A stretch of 64,000 nucleotides of DNA from Campylobacteraceae bacterium (GCA_027035765.1 JALVUD010000008.1:62001-126000), one strand, 5' to 3'; numbered from the stretch's first letter, positions 7,777 through 17,236 are shown. Translations and numbers: made by a program. The notes: a model not told the origin generated them from the letters alone.

Positions 7777-9127
7777 TCACGCCCGAAACGCCGCAGCATT
7801 CCTCCAAAATCCCGAGAGGGCCCGCTGGCACGACCGGGCTCTCTGGCACGTCCGGCAGAAACGGGATCTCGCCGTCAAAGCAGTGCCTGAATGGGAAGCG
7901 CTGCGCCGGGCAGCCGAGGAGATCAAGGGCCATACCCTTCAGCATCTGGGCTACTATCTGGAGCGTTTTGAAGCCCGGGCTCAGGACAACAGCATCGAGG
8001 TCTTCTGGGCCGAAGATGCCAAGGAACTGCAACAGATCGTGGGGAAACTCCTGCAGGAGCACGGAGCAAGCAAGGTGGTCAAGAGCAAATCGATGCTCAC
8101 CGAGGAGTGCGGCCTCAACCCCTATCTGGAGTCTCTCGGTATCGAGGTGACCGATACCGACCTGGGGGAACGGATCGTCCAGCTGGCCGAGGACCGGCCC
8201 AGCCATATCGTCCTGCCGGCAATTCATCTGAAAAAAGAACAGGTGGCCGAGATCTTCGCCCGGAAGCTGGGAACCGATCCCAACGAGAGCGATCCTTTCC
8301 GCCTCACCCGGGCGGCCCGGAAGCATCTGCGTCAGAAATTCCTCGAAGCCGAAGCAGCCGTCACGGGCGTCAACTTCGCCCTGGCCGAGGAGGGGGGTAT
8401 CGTCATCTGCACCAACGAGGGCAACGCCGATCTGGGAGCAGCCCTGCCCGATCTGCATATCGCCTGCATGGGGCTGGAAAAGGTGATCCCCTCGGCCCGG
8501 GAACTGGGCCTCTTCACCCGCGTGCTGGCCCGCAGCGCCACCGGGCAGGCGATTACCGCCTATACCTCCCATTTCCTGCGCCCCAAACCGGGCGGGCGGC
8601 TCTGCGTCGTCATCGTGGACAACGGCCGCAGCCACCTGCTGGCTGGCCGGCAGGAGAAGCTCCTCTCCTGTATCCGCTGCGGTGCCTGTATGAATACCTG
8701 CCCCGTCTATCGCCGCAGCGGGGGGCACAGTTACGAAACTGTTGTTCCGGGGCCCATCGGATCGGCTCTGGCGGCGGCCAACGACAGTGACAAATATGCC
8801 TCACTCCCCTTTGCCTGCACCCTCTGCAGCTCCTGCGATCTGGTCTGTCCGGCCCGCATCGATCTGCACCGTCAGCTCTATCAGGAACGGGAACGCTGTA
8901 TACGGGTCCCCAAATACCGGGGCAAACGCCGGGGCCTCAAAGCTGCGGCGCTTTTCCTGCGCTATCCGGGGTTGCGGCGAACCGCCATGGGGATCCTGGG
9001 ATCGCTCATGCCGAAGCTTCCCCGCTCCTGGATCTACTACCGTTTCAACCTCTGGGGTCGGGAACATGAGATGCTTCGTCCCGCCCGAAGATCCTTCAGC
9101 CGACTCTACAAGGAACGCAAACAATGA
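7769..9127 (+). CDS. lutB: L-lactate oxidation Fe-S protein LutB (LldF)
   Basis: About 452 residues from the ATG at 7769, which overlaps lutA by 8 nt and has GGAGGA directly upstream; an in-frame start 39 nt earlier would lie inside lutA. An LUD domain fills residues 50-290 (GGIVICTNEGNADL and VVIVDNGR). Two ferredoxin-like cysteine clusters follow: CIRCGACMNTCP at about residue 303 and CTLCSSCDLVCP at about residue 352. This is the electron-transfer subunit of the lactate dehydrogenase complex. The C-terminus overlaps lutC by 4 nt. Confidence 0.94.
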   Translation: MVDHARNAAAFLQNPERARWHDRALWHVRQKRDLAVKAVPEWEALRRAAEEIKGHTLQHLGYYLERFEARAQDNSIEVFWAEDAKELQQIVGKLLQEHGASKVVKSKSMLTEECGLNPYLESLGIEVTDTDLGERIVQLAEDRPSHIVLPAIHLKKEQVAEIFARKLGTDPNESDPFRLTRAARKHLRQKFLEAEAAVTGVNFALAEEGGIVICTNEGNADLGAALPDLHIACMGLEKVIPSARELGLFTRVLARSATGQAITAYTSHFLRPKPGGRLCVVIVDNGRSHLLAGRQEKLLSCIRCGACMNTCPVYRRSGGHSYETVVPGPIGSALAAANDSDKYASLPFACTLCSSCDLVCPARIDLHRQLYQERERCIRVPKYRGKRRGLKAAALFLRYPGLRRTAMGILGSLMPKLPRSWIYYRFNLWGREHEMLRPARRSFSRLYKERKQ

Positions 9128-9684
9128 GTGCCAGAGAGAAGATCCTGCAACGCCTTTCCGATCGCAGTAGGCCCCCTGCCGTCAAACCGAGTCTCCCGGA
9201 CCCGCTTGGGCGAAGTGACGACCTCATCCCCTCCTTTGCCGAAGCACTCAAAGCGGCCGGCGGGGTGTCGAATCTCCTGAACGATCCCATGGAGCTCGAG
9301 TCGGCTCTGGCCCGAAGTTTCCCCGAAGCGACAGTGGTCCTCGATACCCGGCAGGCTCCCACTACCGGAACGGAATTTGACAGCAGACGTTCCTGGGATC
9401 TGGTGATCCTCGAAGGGAAACTGGGGGTAGCGGAGAATGGTGCGGTCTGGGTAGAGTGGAATGAGCACTATCCCCGCTCAGTGCTGACCCTGGCGGAGCA
9501 TCTGGCTCTGATTTTGCCGAAGGAGGCGCTGGTGGCGACGATGCAGGAGGCGTACGAAGTCCTCGACCTCTCCTCGGTCGCCTACGGTCTCTTCCTCGCT
9601 GGTCCCTCCAAAACCGCCGATATCGAACAGGCTCTGGTGATCGGGGCCCACGGGGCCGTCACCCTGAAGGTTTTTCTCGTCTGA
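9124..9684 (+). CDS. lutC: lactate utilization protein LutC (LldG)
   Basis: 186 residues with an LUD domain: LGVAENGAVWVEW in the middle and LFLAGPSKTADIEQALVIGAHG near the end, which are the family signatures. Starts in an ATGA overlap with lutB. Third subunit of the L-lactate dehydrogenase; no cofactor site is visible in it. No lactate permease gene is seen next to the operon in this window. Confidence 0.92.
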   Translation: MSAREKILQRLSDRSRPPAVKPSLPDPLGRSDDLIPSFAEALKAAGGVSNLLNDPMELESALARSFPEATVVLDTRQAPTTGTEFDSRRSWDLVILEGKLGVAENGAVWVEWNEHYPRSVLTLAEHLALILPKEALVATMQEAYEVLDLSSVAYGLFLAGPSKTADIEQALVIGAHGAVTLKVFLV

Positions 9685-9685
9685 G

Positions 9686-9706
9686 TTACGGAGGTTTCTT
9701 CCGTTA
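9686..9706. terminator. possible bidirectional hairpin between convergent genes
   Basis: ACGGA (9688-9692) pairs with TCCGT (9700-9704) between lutC and the convergent transpeptidase gene, followed by a short ATTT. The stem is short and the T-run is poor, so it is a weak terminator at best. Confidence 0.3.
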
Positions 9707-11401
9707 TTTCGAAGGCTGCTTCGTTTTGTTTTTGGGATTGTAGGCGTAGCGTGCCATCTGGAAGCGGTCGTAGCCGTAGATATCCTTGCGGAAATTGAGG
9801 TTACCGTAATCATCTACAAAAGCGGTGAGATAAACAATGTCCACCGGGATTTCGTGCTGAAGAGAGATGGTCTGTTTGATCCGGGTCCCCAACTGCTTCA
9901 TAATCTCCTCCACATCGATATTGTCATTGTAGAGAGCCAGGACCTTGAGCAGTTCTCTGGGTTTCTGAATCCGCATGCAACCGTGGCTGAAGGCCCGGGT
10001 ACTTCGGAAAAAGAGCCGCTTGCTGGGGGTGTCGTGGATGTAGACCGAGTATTTGTTGGGGAAGAGAAATTTGATCTTGCCCAGAGCGTTGGAGGTACCC
10101 GGAACCTGCATGAAGCGGTAGGGAATAGTCTTGTTGTTCCCCACATACCGGGACCAATTGACCGTTCCCGGATCGACTCGGGGAGAATTTTCGTCCCACC
10201 CGGCCCGGAGCACCTTGCCGCGGCGTTCGTAATAGTAGGGATCTTTGACAAGATGTTTGAGCATCTCGGATCGGACAATACTCTCGGGAATTTTCCAATA
10301 AGGGTTGACCACAATATATTTCATCGTATTGTGAAAGACCGGCGTAGGATGGTTGGGTTTGCCGGTGATGACCCGCATGGTGTCCACCAGATGATGACCT
10401 TCATAAAAATAGAGCCGAAAAGCCGGAATATTGAGTTCGATCCGCACCGGGGCCTCCTGGCGCCAGATCCATTTGATCCGATCGAGGTTGAGACGCATGA
10501 CAGCGATCTCCCGCTCCACGGGGATATTGAACCAGTGCCGGGTCTGGCGATCAATGACCGGCGTACCGGGAAGGCCGTGGCGAAGCTTGAAACGCCTGAC
10601 TGCTTTCTGCAGTGTTTCATCATAGAGAGGAGAATCATTCGCACTTCCGGCAGGCAGATCTCCCACCATCATCAGATGACGGCGGATCAGGGGAATGGCG
10701 GGATGGCTTTGCCCCGGTTTGATCACTTTGAAAGGGGGTAGAGGCTTCCAGCCCCCCTCTTTGGCGATGTCGAGATAGCGCACCAGCGCTTTTTTGAGCT
10801 TGGCATATTTGAAACGCCTGGGCTCGGCCTTCGTGAAAGCACTCTTGAGATCACCGCTGATCGTCGCTTCGACCAGCAGGGAGGCCGGCGTCATCTTGGG
10901 TCGATAGTGTTCCCACCCCACTTTGATCTTGTACTGCTTGGTGAGCTCTGCCAGCTTGGCATCGAAAGCTTTCCAGTCGATCCCTCCGTAGAGGAGGTAA
11001 TGCATATAGTTGAGATAGAGCCGACTCAGGGCCAGTTCCATATCGATCTTGCGCTTGAGATCGGCCGAGGAGGCGTAGAGCTCGTTGAGCTGCTTCCGCA
11101 GTCTGGCGGCCTCTTCGTTGAGTCCCAAAACCGGAGGGATCGTCTGATCATGTTCGACCCGGTCCAGCAGTGTTTTGGCAAAGGCGGTCGGCGCTTTGCG
11201 CCCGATCCAGACCGGGGTATAGAAGAGTTCGTGGTAGAGCTGATCCACTCCCGGATACCCCTTGACCCGTTTCTGCAGAGCCGAAGTGGCCCGGTCGACA
11301 AAAGCGCTTTCGGAGCTAGTCTGGCCGAAGTCCAGCGGACCGGCAGGTGAGAGGAGTGTGCTACACAACAGAAGGATAAGAAGGCTTGTCATTTTTTTCA
11401 T
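9704..11401 (-). CDS. periplasmic L,D-transpeptidase (YcbB-like)
   Basis: 565 residues. A signal peptide is visible (MKKMTSLLILLLCSTLLSPAG). A long N-terminal scaffold leads to a peptidoglycan-binding segment around residues 250-300 (LQKAVRRFKLRHGLPGTPVI) and then a YkuD catalytic domain. The active-site motif is YIHDTP followed by AFSHGCMRIQKP, with the nucleophilic Cys of SHGC in place. It cross-links peptidoglycan stem peptides 3-3 or attaches ligands in the periplasm. Length and domain order match YcbB/LdtD. Confidence 0.92.
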   Translation of the reverse strand: MKKMTSLLILLLCSTLLSPAGPLDFGQTSSESAFVDRATSALQKRVKGYPGVDQLYHELFYTPVWIGRKAPTAFAKTLLDRVEHDQTIPPVLGLNEEAARLRKQLNELYASSADLKRKIDMELALSRLYLNYMHYLLYGGIDWKAFDAKLAELTKQYKIKVGWEHYRPKMTPASLLVEATISGDLKSAFTKAEPRRFKYAKLKKALVRYLDIAKEGGWKPLPPFKVIKPGQSHPAIPLIRRHLMMVGDLPAGSANDSPLYDETLQKAVRRFKLRHGLPGTPVIDRQTRHWFNIPVEREIAVMRLNLDRIKWIWRQEAPVRIELNIPAFRLYFYEGHHLVDTMRVITGKPNHPTPVFHNTMKYIVVNPYWKIPESIVRSEMLKHLVKDPYYYERRGKVLRAGWDENSPRVDPGTVNWSRYVGNNKTIPYRFMQVPGTSNALGKIKFLFPNKYSVYIHDTPSKRLFFRSTRAFSHGCMRIQKPRELLKVLALYNDNIDVEEIMKQLGTRIKQTISLQHEIPVDIVYLTAFVDDYGNLNFRKDIYGYDRFQMARYAYNPKNKTKQPSK

Positions 11402-11475
11402 AGGAGTCTAACCGTTTCGGGAAATTTGGATGACGATAGTATACACTAAGGAAGCTCGAAACGATGTGCAATCGC

Positions 11476-11718
11476 TCATCGCGCGGGAGCAGAGACCGAT
11501 TTCTCCACTTCGATCTTCTCCGCCTCCTCTTTGCGCAGGGCGATCAGGGTTCCGTCCACATCGATCTCCATGGTCTGTCGGGCCAGGGAACACCCCTTGA
11601 CTTCCAACTCCTCTCCGGGGATGATGCCGAAGGAGTGGAGCCGATTACGCAGCTCCGGATCAGCCTGGATCCGGAGGATCGTTCCACGATCCCCTTTTCT
11701 CAATTCAGTGAGTCGCAT
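11476..11718 (-). CDS. feoA: ferrous iron transport protein A
   Basis: 80 residues forming a single FeoA SH3-like domain: RLTELRKGDRGTILRI, LRNRLHSFGIIPGEELEV and the final DGTLIALRKEEAEKIEV. It modulates FeoB on the cytoplasmic side. It lies 12 bp downstream of feoB on the same strand, so the order here is feoB then feoA, the reverse of the E. coli operon. Confidence 0.93.
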   Translation of the reverse strand: MRLTELRKGDRGTILRIQADPELRNRLHSFGIIPGEELEVKGCSLARQTMEIDVDGTLIALRKEEAEKIEVEKSVSAPAR

Positions 11719-11730
11719 CTTTCCCGCTCC

Positions 11731-13854
11731 TTAGACCAATAGTTTGACGACATTATACGTCAGGAAGCTAAAGGCCCAGGCGACGGCCGTGGTCCCGATA
11801 AAGAGATAGGCCAGATAGAGCCAGCTGCCGGTCTCCTGTTTGAAAACCGCCATCGCCGCGAAGCAGGGAACATAGAGCATCACAAAAACGATGAAGGCCA
11901 GTGCCGCCGGAAATGACACATGACGTTTCAACTGCTCTTGAAGGGCCCGGGCTCCTTTATCCGCGGCATTCCCCAGAGAGTAGAGGACCCCCAGAGTCGA
12001 GACCACCACCTCTTTGGCCGCCAGCCCCGCCTCCAGAGCGACGCTCAGCTTCCAGTCAAAGCCCAGAGGTGCAAAAAAAGGCTGAGTCGCCTTGCCCACC
12101 TGGCCCAGATAACTCTGGGCCAGGAGCTCCTCCTGAAGCCTGCCCTGGAGTTTGGCCTTTTCCTGTGGAGCCGCCGTCTGAGCGATCTTCGCCTCAAAGC
12201 GCTTTTCGAGCTCCGGATTTTTCGGATAGTTGCTGGCGAACCAAACCAACACCGAAGCGAAAAGGATAAAGGTGCCCGCTTTGCGCAGATAGTCCATCGA
12301 CTGACCCGCCACAACATGATAGATCAGTTTGAGAGAAGGCAGGCGGTATTTGGGCATTTCCATGACAAAAGGATCATCCTCCCCCTTGAAGACGAAGACT
12401 CTGAGAACCTTCGCGGCCATGAGCCCGAAGAGCGCTCCGGCAATGTAGATGAGGAAGAGAATATTCCCGGCATGCTCTGTTCCGAAAAAGGCCCCGGCGA
12501 AGAGCACATAGACCGGAATCCGGGCGCTACAGCTCATGAACCCCAGAATAAAGAGTGTGATCATTCGATCGGTCCGGCTTTTGAGGGTACGTGCCGCCAT
12601 ATAGGCGGGGACGGTACAGCCGAATCCAGTGACCAACGGAACGAAACTCTTGCCGTGGAGGCCGAATTTGTGGAAAAAGCCGTCCAGCAGGAAGGAGACC
12701 CTCGCCATATACCCCGTCGTTTCCAACAGCGCGATGCCGAAGAAAAGGATAATGATATTGGGCAGGAAGCTCACCACCGCTCCCACCCCGCCGAGAATCC
12801 CGTCGGCGATGACCGAAGCCAATTGCGTCTCTCCCAACAGCGCGTGAGTCTGGGCCGCCAGCCAGTCAAATCCGGCCTGGATCCAGTCCATGGGCAGTTG
12901 TCCCAGGGAGAAAGTGAGCTGAAAGAGCCCCCACATCAGAAAGAGGAAAATAGGGATTCCCAGATATTTGTTGATCAGCAGATTGTCGATCTTCTGGGTG
13001 AGGTTCTTCGCCCGCATCTGCTTCGTGGAGATCACCTCCATCTTCGCCCCTTTGGCAAAGGCGAAATGTTCATCAGCAAAGATTTCGTTGATGTCCTTTT
13101 TGCCGGTATGCAGATAGATATGATCCAGGGCTTCCCTCAACAGCGGCAGGAGCTCGATCCAGATCGGCTCATCGTGCATCCGTTTGTAGATCTGGGTATC
13201 CTCCTTGAGGAGCCGGATCGCTAGATGCCGGTAGGGGATTTCACTGGGGTAGTGTTTCTCCTCGAAAAACTTCACCAGCCGATCGATCTCCTCTTCGATG
13301 AAATCGCTGTAGATGATCTTCGAATCGGTTTTGGGTTTTTTGTAAACCTCCACCACCGACTGCTTGAGCTTTTCGAGCCCCTCTTTGGTCTTGGCACTGA
13401 CAGGGACCACCGGAACCCCTAGGATTACGCCGAGCTGTTTGGCATCGATCTCGATTCCCTCTTTTTTCGCCTCATCAATCATATTGAGGGCAACGACCAT
13501 TTTCTGCCCAAGCTCCAGCAGCTCAGCCGTCAGAAGGAGATTGCGCTGCAAATGAGTCGAATCGACGACATTGACGATGAGGTCATACTCCTCGTGAAGC
13601 AAAAACTCCTTGGTAACCCGCTCTTCCATTGAATAGTCGTTGAGAGAGTAGGTTCCGGGGAGATCGACGATAGTGATTTCATATTCTGCACACCCTTCCG
13701 GGTCACAATAGGTGGTCTTGACCTCTGAAATATCCACCGTTACTCCCGCGAAATTTCCCACATGAAGCTTCGCATTGGCAATAGCGTTGATGAGGGAACT
13801 TTTCCCGACATTGGGTTGACCGACCAGTGCGACTTTGATCTTCTCTTTTTCCAT
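11731..13854 (-). CDS. feoB: ferrous iron transporter FeoB
   Basis: 707 residues. N-terminal G domain with G1 GQPNVGKSS, G3 DLPGTYSL and G4 NMID at about 123. A helical GDI domain follows, then a membrane part from about residue 285 with Gate motifs, including MARVSFLLDGFFHKFGLHGKS and FGCTVPA with its conserved Cys. It imports Fe(II) across the inner membrane. It heads the feoBA operon and has a Fur-box-like palindrome 47 bp upstream of the start. Confidence 0.96.
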   Translation of the reverse strand: MEKEKIKVALVGQPNVGKSSLINAIANAKLHVGNFAGVTVDISEVKTTYCDPEGCAEYEITIVDLPGTYSLNDYSMEERVTKEFLLHEEYDLIVNVVDSTHLQRNLLLTAELLELGQKMVVALNMIDEAKKEGIEIDAKQLGVILGVPVVPVSAKTKEGLEKLKQSVVEVYKKPKTDSKIIYSDFIEEEIDRLVKFFEEKHYPSEIPYRHLAIRLLKEDTQIYKRMHDEPIWIELLPLLREALDHIYLHTGKKDINEIFADEHFAFAKGAKMEVISTKQMRAKNLTQKIDNLLINKYLGIPIFLFLMWGLFQLTFSLGQLPMDWIQAGFDWLAAQTHALLGETQLASVIADGILGGVGAVVSFLPNIIILFFGIALLETTGYMARVSFLLDGFFHKFGLHGKSFVPLVTGFGCTVPAYMAARTLKSRTDRMITLFILGFMSCSARIPVYVLFAGAFFGTEHAGNILFLIYIAGALFGLMAAKVLRVFVFKGEDDPFVMEMPKYRLPSLKLIYHVVAGQSMDYLRKAGTFILFASVLVWFASNYPKNPELEKRFEAKIAQTAAPQEKAKLQGRLQEELLAQSYLGQVGKATQPFFAPLGFDWKLSVALEAGLAAKEVVVSTLGVLYSLGNAADKGARALQEQLKRHVSFPAALAFIVFVMLYVPCFAAMAVFKQETGSWLYLAYLFIGTTAVAWAFSFLTYNVVKLLV

Positions 13855-13900
13855 AATTTTGTTTAAACCCTTGTATCCCGATATTGTATTTTGATATTCA

Positions 13901-13921
13901 ATATCATTTAATTAATGATAT
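13901..13921. promoter_or_regulatory. Fur box upstream of feoBA
   Basis: ATATCATT and AATGATAT form perfect 8-bp arms around TAATT, close to the classical Fur box built from GATAAT/ATTATC repeats. The place, just ahead of feoB, fits iron repression of ferrous iron uptake. Confidence 0.7.
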
Positions 13922-13966
13922 CATACTCCCGCTCACTTAAACTTATCTTAATCATAAGGACTGTTA

Positions 13967-15127
13967 CTACCCTGAACAACAGCTGCCGCCGGATGCTTTG
14001 GGGAAAAAGACCTTCCAGGCCAGATAGAGGAGCAGGAGTGCCGAGACATTCGCCAGAAATCCCAATGGACTTTCACTCCGTGCTATCTGAGCCACTTCCG
14101 CGGCCTGATCGGCGAAGGTCACGTCGAAAATCCACCCAAAGAGCAGGGTCCCCGTCACTACCGAAAGCAGATAGATCAGCAAAGAGCGACGCCCCAGAAT
14201 TTTGAGCACGACCGACATGGTCACGGTGCTCGTGGCCGGTCCCGCCGTCAGAAAGACAAAGACCGCTCCCGGAGAGAAGCCCGCTCCCAGCAGTGCGACG
14301 CCAAGCGGGATCGATGAGGTGACACAGATATAGAGCGGCGCAGCGATGAGAAGCACCAGCAGGTAATTGAGCCAGAGGGAGCTTCCCAGATAAGCACTCA
14401 ACTCCGCCGGCATGAAGGTCACCAGCAAAGCCCCCAGCGCAATCCCGATTAGCAGCGCTTTGGCGAAGTCACCGAAGATCCTGTAGACCGCCTCTTCCCA
14501 GAGACGTGTCAGAAATCCATTCTCCCCCGAAGCTGCTTCCGTGCTGCTACAGCAAGTTCCGCCGCCACAACTGCCGGTCGCGACCTCCGGTTCCGGCTGC
14601 AATTTCAATACAGCGCTGCCGGTGGGGGATGCAAAAGAGAGGGAGGAGTCGGGAACGACAGCCTTTGTGTTATTTGCCACGGCAACGGACGACAAAGAGC
14701 TTGTCATTTCCTCCCGGTCAAAGATCAGACTCAACACTCCGGCAAGGATGGCAATCAGCGTGGAGGTAATCACCCGATAGAGGGTAAAAAACCACCCCAG
14801 TACCCCGTAGGTAGCGATGATCGAATCGACCCCGGTAATGGGGGTGGCGATGAGAAACCCCAGAGTCGAGGCTCGAGAGGCTCCGCTTTTGCGCAGTGCC
14901 GTGGCGAAGGGGATCACCGAGCAGGAGCAGAGCGGCAGCGGAATTCCCAGAAGAATCGCCCGAAAAAGCGACCCGAGACTTCGCCCTCCCATCTGGCGTC
15001 GAATCCACACTTCGGGAACCAACAGCTTCATCAATCCCGCCAGGAAGATTCCCAGCAGGATATAGGGGGCAATGCTCCCCAGCAGTTGCCAAAAGTTCTC
15101 GAGATAGCTCAGGATAATCGTTTTCAT
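13967..15127 (-). CDS. SO_0444-type metal efflux permease
   Basis: 386 residues, a YraQ/ArsP-like permease of about eight membrane helices: NFWQLLGSIAPYILLGIFLAG at the start, LGIPLPLCSCSVIPFATALRK with the conserved CSC, and a second half GVALLGAGFSPGAVFVFLTAGPATS. Cys-rich segments (SCGGGTCCSS in the central cytoplasmic loop and GGSCCSG at the C-terminus) are typical of the SO_0444 family, annotated as Cu/Zn efflux. Here a strong Fur box stands directly upstream and feoBA lies next door on the same strand, so the metal may be iron, or it may be linked to iron status; the sequence cannot decide. Confidence 0.82.
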   Translation of the reverse strand: MKTIILSYLENFWQLLGSIAPYILLGIFLAGLMKLLVPEVWIRRQMGGRSLGSLFRAILLGIPLPLCSCSVIPFATALRKSGASRASTLGFLIATPITGVDSIIATYGVLGWFFTLYRVITSTLIAILAGVLSLIFDREEMTSSLSSVAVANNTKAVVPDSSLSFASPTGSAVLKLQPEPEVATGSCGGGTCCSSTEAASGENGFLTRLWEEAVYRIFGDFAKALLIGIALGALLVTFMPAELSAYLGSSLWLNYLLVLLIAAPLYICVTSSIPLGVALLGAGFSPGAVFVFLTAGPATSTVTMSVVLKILGRRSLLIYLLSVVTGTLLFGWIFDVTFADQAAEVAQIARSESPLGFLANVSALLLLYLAWKVFFPKASGGSCCSG

Positions 15128-15137
15128 TGCAGTCCCT

Positions 15138-15162
15138 AATAATGATATTCCTTATCATTATT
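15138..15162. promoter_or_regulatory. Fur box upstream of the metal permease
   Basis: AATAATGATA and TATCATTATT form perfect 10-bp arms around TTCCT, 11 bp upstream of the permease start. It is longer and closer to the Fur consensus than the feoB site. A Zur or other Fur-family protein could bind a similar sequence. Confidence 0.75.
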
Positions 15163-15227
15163 ATACTTCCGTTTCCTTCTAGCTCTCTTAAAGTATAGAA
15201 AGAATAAAAAATCGGACAGACTGAGAG

Positions 15228-15851
15228 TCAGGACTCTTTGAGTTCGAGAAGGATCTCCACGGCTTTTTCCGCTTTGAGGCGATAGTCCCCCTTTTTCTTT
15301 TTCTCGACGGCACTGTCACCTTTTTTGTAAAGCTTTTTTGTCTTTTTTGTAAAACGTTCCCGCAACTTCTTTTTGTGGATCCCCTGCTCGAGAAGAAACT
15401 CCTCCAGAGAAATCCAGGCCTCCTCTTCGGCATTCTCGACTTCACCGGTTTCCTCCGCTATCACCTCCTCCAGCGGCAATGTCTCTTCAGAGGTGTTCAT
15501 CTGCTCGATCCGGGCCGCATAGAGGGTCTTCATCTCGCTAAAGGCCTCTTTGAGAAGTTCCACTTCACTGCGCAGGGTCGAAGTAATCATCTGGTTGGTC
15601 TCTTTGAGGTCCCGAATGGTCTCCTTGAGCACGGCAATCGTCTCGTCCTTGGCGGCGAGTAGGGGCTGAATCTCCAGTTCTGCTCCCTGGTCTTCCTCCT
15701 CCTTGAGCGGTGCTTCACTCTCCATCACGATGTAGATCTTCCCCCCGACATTCCGGGAAGGAAGGAGCCCTTTTTTGATCTTGGCATAGACTGCCTGTCG
15801 TGAAATCCCCATTTTTTTGGCATAATCAACAGGCTTGATAAGGTTTTCCAT
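15228..15851 (-). CDS. HTH and coiled-coil protein of unknown function
   Basis: About 207 residues. The N-terminus, IKPVDYAKKMGISRQAVYAKIKKG, is a helix-turn-helix that would bind DNA. A long heptad-rich helix follows (residues 60-115), then an acidic patch and a Lys-rich tail. It resembles small hypothetical proteins conserved in Campylobacterota. The start is set at the ATG at 15851 because AGAGGA lies 9 nt upstream; an ATG 6 nt earlier and a GTG at 15869 are less well placed. It lies divergently from the esterase gene. Confidence 0.7.
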   Translation of the reverse strand: MENLIKPVDYAKKMGISRQAVYAKIKKGLLPSRNVGGKIYIVMESEAPLKEEEDQGAELEIQPLLAAKDETIAVLKETIRDLKETNQMITSTLRSEVELLKEAFSEMKTLYAARIEQMNTSEETLPLEEVIAEETGEVENAEEEAWISLEEFLLEQGIHKKKLRERFTKKTKKLYKKGDSAVEKKKKGDYRLKAEKAVEILLELKES

Positions 15852-15950
15852 CGACATGTTCCTCTGCACTCTTTTGTGTCAATCATAACATAGAGCTTGT
15901 CACAACCCGCTTCAACGGACCAAAGTATCGTCAAAGTACCGGGAGGGAAA

Positions 15951-16589
15951 ATGCTGCGTCTCCTTATGGTTCTCCTGCTGTTCGCCGGGATCCTGACCTG
16001 GTGGAAACGCCCCGTGACCTCTCGGCACACGCCGCCGCCCAATCCGGAAATTCTCGCCTTTGGCGACAGCCTGACTTACGGATTCGGTTCACAAGATCCT
16101 GCAACACAGAGCTATCCGGCACGATTACAACGGATCACAGGTCAACCGGTCGTCAATGCCGGTGTCAACGGAGAGACAAGTGCCGAAGGACTCCGTCGTA
16201 TCGAATCGCTGCTTCGGCAATATCGCCCCGGACTGGTCATCCTCTGTCTGGGAGGAAACGACATTCTCCAGCGACACTCACGGCAGGAGCTCAAAAAGAA
16301 TCTACGCAGGATCATTCTTCAGATCCGTGCCTCAGGTGCAAAAATCTTCCTGATTGCTGTGCCCGACTTCGGTATCCTGGGACTCAACCCTCTTCCCCTC
16401 TACCAAGAACTTGCCCAAGAGTATGATCTGCCGGTGGAAGAGGATCTTCTCCCCGAGATACTTTCACAACCAGCACTCAAAAGCGATCCGGTTCATCCCA
16501 ATGCCCTGGGATACCGGCGTATGGCAGAACAAATCTATCAACGCCTGAAAGAGGAGGGGCTGCTCTCGCAGAGCCGGAGCAATCCTTGA
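15951..16589 (+). CDS. SGNH/GDSL hydrolase, TesA-like esterase
   Basis: 212 residues from ATG 15951, which follows GGGAGGG; the frame is open 54 nt further up but without a good site. An N-terminal membrane or signal segment (LLMVLLLFAGILTWW) leads to a periplasmic catalytic domain. All four blocks are present: GDSLTYGFG (Ser), NAGVNGETSAEGLRR (Gly), LCLGGNDIL (Asn) and DPVHPNALGY (Asp and His). This matches arylesterase/lysophospholipase TesA, which cleaves acyl esters or thioesters. Confidence 0.9.
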   Translation: MLRLLMVLLLFAGILTWWKRPVTSRHTPPPNPEILAFGDSLTYGFGSQDPATQSYPARLQRITGQPVVNAGVNGETSAEGLRRIESLLRQYRPGLVILCLGGNDILQRHSRQELKKNLRRIILQIRASGAKIFLIAVPDFGILGLNPLPLYQELAQEYDLPVEEDLLPEILSQPALKSDPVHPNALGYRRMAEQIYQRLKEEGLLSQSRSNP

Positions 16590-16603
16590 AGTACAAAAAA
16601 GAG

Positions 16604-17236
16604 TTAACGTTGTGTTCCATCCAGAACGGGGACAAAGAGGCAGGGTTCGATGGCCTCGGAGCTGATACGGCCGTTGCGTTTGTAGTAGCGGGTAATAATC
16701 TGAAGCCCTCCTTCGTTGACCGGTGCCAGGAGGATCCCTCCGTCCGCCAACTGGTCAAATAGCACCTGCGGAACCTCATCCGCCGTAGCAGAGAAGAGGA
16801 TTCGCTCAAAAGGAGCATACTCTTTCCATCCCCGCTGTCCGTCATCGTACCGGGTGAAGATGTTGCTCATTCCCAAAGCACGGAAACGTTCTCTTGCCTC
16901 CCGCAGAAGAGGCTCAATCCGCTCAATGGTGAAAACTCTCCGGACGATACGGGCCAGGATCGCCGCCTGGTAGCCGCTGCCGCACCCGATTTCCAACACG
17001 CTGTCCACTCCTTCCAGCTCCAGATGCTGTGTCATCTTGGCGACAGTCAGGGGTGAGGAGATCCACTGCTGCTCCTGCATCGGCAGAGCATCCAGCGTAT
17101 AGGAGAGATGTCGAAACCCTGGAGGGACAAAGGCTTCACGGTCCACGGAGAGAAAGGCCTCTTTCACCCAGGGCTGCAGCGGGAATTTGGTGTCGATCTC
17201 TTCGACCATTTTTTTCAGATGCAACTGTTTGACCAT
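16604..17236 (-). CDS. pcm: protein-L-isoaspartate O-methyltransferase
   Basis: About 210 residues. Repairs isoaspartyl damage in proteins with S-adenosylmethionine. Visible blocks are LSYTLDALPMQEQQWISSP, the SAM motif VLEIGCGSGYQAAILA and post-motif VFTIERIEPLLREA, and FERILFSATADEVPQVLF. The start is uncertain: ATG 17236 has a weak GAAG and gives the usual length; ATG 17266 and TTG 17302 are alternatives. Convergent with the esterase gene. Confidence 0.88.
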   Translation of the reverse strand: MVKQLHLKKMVEEIDTKFPLQPWVKEAFLSVDREAFVPPGFRHLSYTLDALPMQEQQWISSPLTVAKMTQHLELEGVDSVLEIGCGSGYQAAILARIVRRVFTIERIEPLLREARERFRALGMSNIFTRYDDGQRGWKEYAPFERILFSATADEVPQVLFDQLADGGILLAPVNEGGLQIITRYYKRNGRISSEAIEPCLFVPVLDGTQR

